Translations under genes and position numbers: made by a program
Origin: Dehalococcoidia bacterium
Lineage (GTDB): Bacteria > Chloroflexota > Dehalococcoidia > SZUA-161
Reading direction: 5' to 3'
DNA: 7,456 bases
NCBI GenBank assembly: GCA_030619685.1
Contig: JAUXAX010000080.1
Span: 1-7,456, forward strand
Notes under the pieces: generated by a model
Databases searched by the model: none
Told to the model about the DNA's origin: nothing
The model's input: only the letters and a program-made list of their open reading frames with translations
In this document: positions 5,701 through 7,456 of the stretch, one piece after another
How the letters are laid out: every line of letters starts with the position of its first letter
Position numbering within the stretch: position 1 is the first letter of the stretch

Positions 5701-6948
5701 CTAACTCAGGAAAGCGCAGTGTCCGTCCCAGTAGTCCTCCCTTTCCACAACTACGGCTGTTCCTTGCCCCATCCCGCCGCATATGGATGCCAGACCGTAT
5801 CTAGAACCTCGACGATTCATCTCATGGGCCAGTGTCCCCACCATCCGGATCCCACTGGCTCCCACTGCATGGCCAATGCAGCAGGCACCACCATTTACGT
5901 TCACTCTCTCCGGGTCTATCCCGAATTCCTTTATCAAAGCCAAAGGCACTACTGCGAAGGCCTCGTTTGTCTCCCAGAGGTCTATATCATTTGCAGACAG
6001 CCCTGCCCTCTCCAAAGCCTTTTTCGATGCCAAATATGCACTGTACCCCATGATTCCGGGGTCGCATCCCGCCACGGCGGTAGATCTTACCGTAACCATC
6101 GGCTTCAATCCCAACTCCCTGGCTTTCTCCTTGGACATGAACATTGCCACCGCACCACCATCGCTCTCTTTAGATGAACTTGCGGCGTTAACCTTTCCAT
6201 CTGGCTTATAGACAGGTGGCAGAGTGCGTATCTTCTCGATGGTTGAGTCAGGCCTCACATCTTGATCGTAATCGACGAGCGCTACTGTTCCATCGGGCAG
6301 CTTACCCTCCACAGGGACTATCTCGTGCTTGAACTTGCCCTCTCTCTGGGCGTCAGCAGCCCTCAGGTTGCTTCTCAGGGCCCACTGGTCCATCTCCTCT
6401 CTGGAGATATCAAGCTTGTCAGCAAGGTATTCGGCGGTGATGCCCATACCCAGCATGGCAGCTGGATCAACCCTGGCAGCCATTTTTGGATTTGGATTAC
6501 CACGCGCACCGAATTCCTTGGCAAGCTCGAGCAGGTCTGTATCAGGCGTGATCACAGGGTTAGGGAAATGGGATAGGCTTTCTATGCCGCCGGCGATAAC
6601 AACAGCTGCCGCGCCTGTTTGAATGGCCCATACCGCAATCTGTGCACCTGACAAACTCGAGCCGCACGCTCGATCGACGGTTAAGCCCGGGACCTCGAAG
6701 GGGAAACCAGCCGCCAGGGTAATACTTCTGGCAGCTTGTGCCTGTTCCCCGAGTTGGGTTGGCGTTCCTATGATGATATCGTCAACTGAGGCGGGGTCTA
6801 CCTTTGTTCGTTTCATCAATTCCTCGACCGCGATGATTCCCAGGTCGTCGGAACGAACATCCGTAAAGAACCCTGGCCTCTTCTTGCTTGCCCTGCCAAA
6901 AGGCGTCCGTACAAAATCCACCATTACCGCTTCTCTTATCTCTGCCAT
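5701..6948 (-). CDS. Thiolase (acetyl-CoA C-acyltransferase family)
   Basis: 415 residues, slightly longer than the usual 390-400. It should cleave a 3-ketoacyl-CoA with CoA, or condense two acyl-CoAs, in the cytoplasm. The fold's landmarks are all present: nucleophilic C95 in DRACGSSLSG, AGGIESLSH (119-127), NEAF (328-331), the base H360 in GGACCIGHAVGASGIR (353-368), and C390 in CGGMGQGTAVV. Departures from the common form are CGSS where most thiolases have C-A/S-S-G, and GHA instead of GHP. The substrate-loop motif usually like AGNASG/NSSQISDGAA reads AASSSKESDGGA (255-266). ATG 6948 follows a GGGGAGGGAACGGGA stretch. The gene upstream ends 84 bases before, and a 398-base gap follows. Chain length specificity (short-chain biosynthetic or degradative) cannot be set from the sequence; the pathway context favours degradation. 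Confidence 0.95.
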   Translation of the reverse strand: MAEIREAVMVDFVRTPFGRASKKRPGFFTDVRSDDLGIIAVEELMKRTKVDPASVDDIIIGTPTQLGEQAQAARSITLAAGFPFEVPGLTVDRACGSSLSGAQIAVWAIQTGAAAVVIAGGIESLSHFPNPVITPDTDLLELAKEFGARGNPNPKMAARVDPAAMLGMGITAEYLADKLDISREEMDQWALRSNLRAADAQREGKFKHEIVPVEGKLPDGTVALVDYDQDVRPDSTIEKIRTLPPVYKPDGKVNAASSSKESDGGAVAMFMSKEKARELGLKPMVTVRSTAVAGCDPGIMGYSAYLASKKALERAGLSANDIDLWETNEAFAVVPLALIKEFGIDPERVNVNGGACCIGHAVGASGIRMVGTLAHEMNRRGSRYGLASICGGMGQGTAVVVEREDYWDGHCAFLS

Positions 6949-7032
6949 TCCCGTTCCCTCCCCAATTCCTTCTGTTTTTGCGTTCCCCAGACTTGCGGCT
7001 CTCCCGGTAGCTTCAGCGCCCCGAGCAGTTCC

Positions 7033-7456
7033 TTAACCATTTCCGCTCAGAGTGTTGCTCAAGCGCTCCTGAACAGCTATTGCTCCGTTTATTATGCTGT
7101 CGATTAGTTCCTTCACCGTAGGGATGTCACGGATCATACCCACCACCTGACCGCAAGGCAACAAGGAGTTGTCCACATCTCCTGCTGACATCGCTTCCCG
7201 ACTCTTCTCTCCAGCAACCAGTGGCAGCAAATCCTCTAGGGTAGCTCCTTTCTCTTCTAACTCTTGGACCTTCGAAACAAGCTCGGTGCGCAGGACTCTA
7301 ATTGGATCACCGATTGTACCCAGAACGAGTGTGGATTCTGTGGACATTACATCTACGAGTCTGCTCTTCAGGTTGAGGTGAAGTAGGCACTCACGACTGG
7401 CCAAGAATCTTGTCCCCATCAGCACTCCCTCCGCCCCAAGTGCCAACGCAGCAACA
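7033..7456 (-). CDS. Nitronate monooxygenase / FabK-like FMN oxidoreductase, C-terminal 141 codons only
   Basis: The 5' part lies beyond the right window edge. The visible piece opens with VAALALGAEGVLMGTRFLAS, the phosphate-binding end of the FMN site in the nitronate monooxygenase (2-nitropropane dioxygenase)/enoyl-ACP reductase II TIM-barrel family. It ends with the family's C-terminal helical part, including CGQVVGMIRDIPTVKEL. The frame continues in register to the last base, so an apparent start at TTG 7446 is not the real one. Members are usually 310-370 residues, so about 60 percent is missing. In gene neighbourhoods with CoA-transferases and thiolases such flavoproteins may act on acyl-CoA or nitro intermediates, but that is inference. 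The stop is TAA at 7033, 84 bases before the thiolase ATG; no terminator is evident there. Confidence 0.88.
   Translation of the reverse strand, partial: VAALALGAEGVLMGTRFLASRECLLHLNLKSRLVDVMSTESTLVLGTIGDPIRVLRTELVSKVQELEEKGATLEDLLPLVAGEKSREAMSAGDVDNSLLPCGQVVGMIRDIPTVKELIDSIINGAIAVQERLSNTLSGNG

Noticed and set aside
5423..5782. A 119-codon open frame on the minus strand spanning the thiolase end and the intergenic gap
   Set aside because: It begins inside the thiolase gene in another frame, and its product is Arg/Ser-rich with no domain signature; probably spurious.

Overview
The window carries five protein genes. All lie on the minus strand and so are read from high to low coordinates. In transcription order they are: the C-terminal part of a nitronate monooxygenase/FabK-like flavin oxidoreductase (window edge to 7033), a thiolase (6948-5701), a non-coding gap of about 400 bases, a DmsA-like molybdopterin oxidoreductase (5301-3130), a tungsten-type aldehyde:ferredoxin oxidoreductase (AOR) family protein (3080-1134), and a family III (CaiB/BaiF) CoA-transferase cut by the left window edge (1109-1). 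No RNA gene, mobile element or CRISPR array was seen.

Organism: the gene set (AOR family, cytoplasmic DmsA-like MopB protein, CaiB-type CoA-transferase, thiolase) points to an anaerobic bacterium that degrades organic acids or related carbon compounds. In the CoA-transferase, 17 of 23 arginine codons are AGA/AGG, which is unlike enterobacteria. Strong GGAGG-type ribosome binding sites are present. Dehalococcoidia-type Chloroflexota or anaerobic Desulfobacterota are plausible hosts, but this is inference; nothing in the window fixes the phylum.

Layout: the three genes from 5301 down to 1 are tightly packed (49- and 24-base gaps) and look like one operon. It is probably driven from the gap at 5302-5700, which holds a possible extended -10 promoter overlapping an imperfect dyad, a purine-rich tract, a perfect 10-bp palindrome, a perfect hairpin, a tandem 10-bp repeat and a 7-bp inverted repeat. 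The thiolase and flavin-enzyme genes upstream are separated by 84 bases and may form a second unit.

Working model (inference): the two Mo/W-pterin enzymes carry out redox or hydroxylation steps on a substrate. The CoA-transferase loads the resulting acid onto CoA, the flavin enzyme acts on an oxidised or unsaturated intermediate, and the thiolase releases acetyl- or propionyl-CoA. The most notable sequence features are altered iron-sulfur ligands in both pterin enzymes. The AOR protein has Asp where the family's third cluster Cys is expected. The DmsA-like protein has Ala at the first cluster Cys and an extra Cys three residues after the last. No electron-transfer subunit is encoded beside either enzyme in this window.
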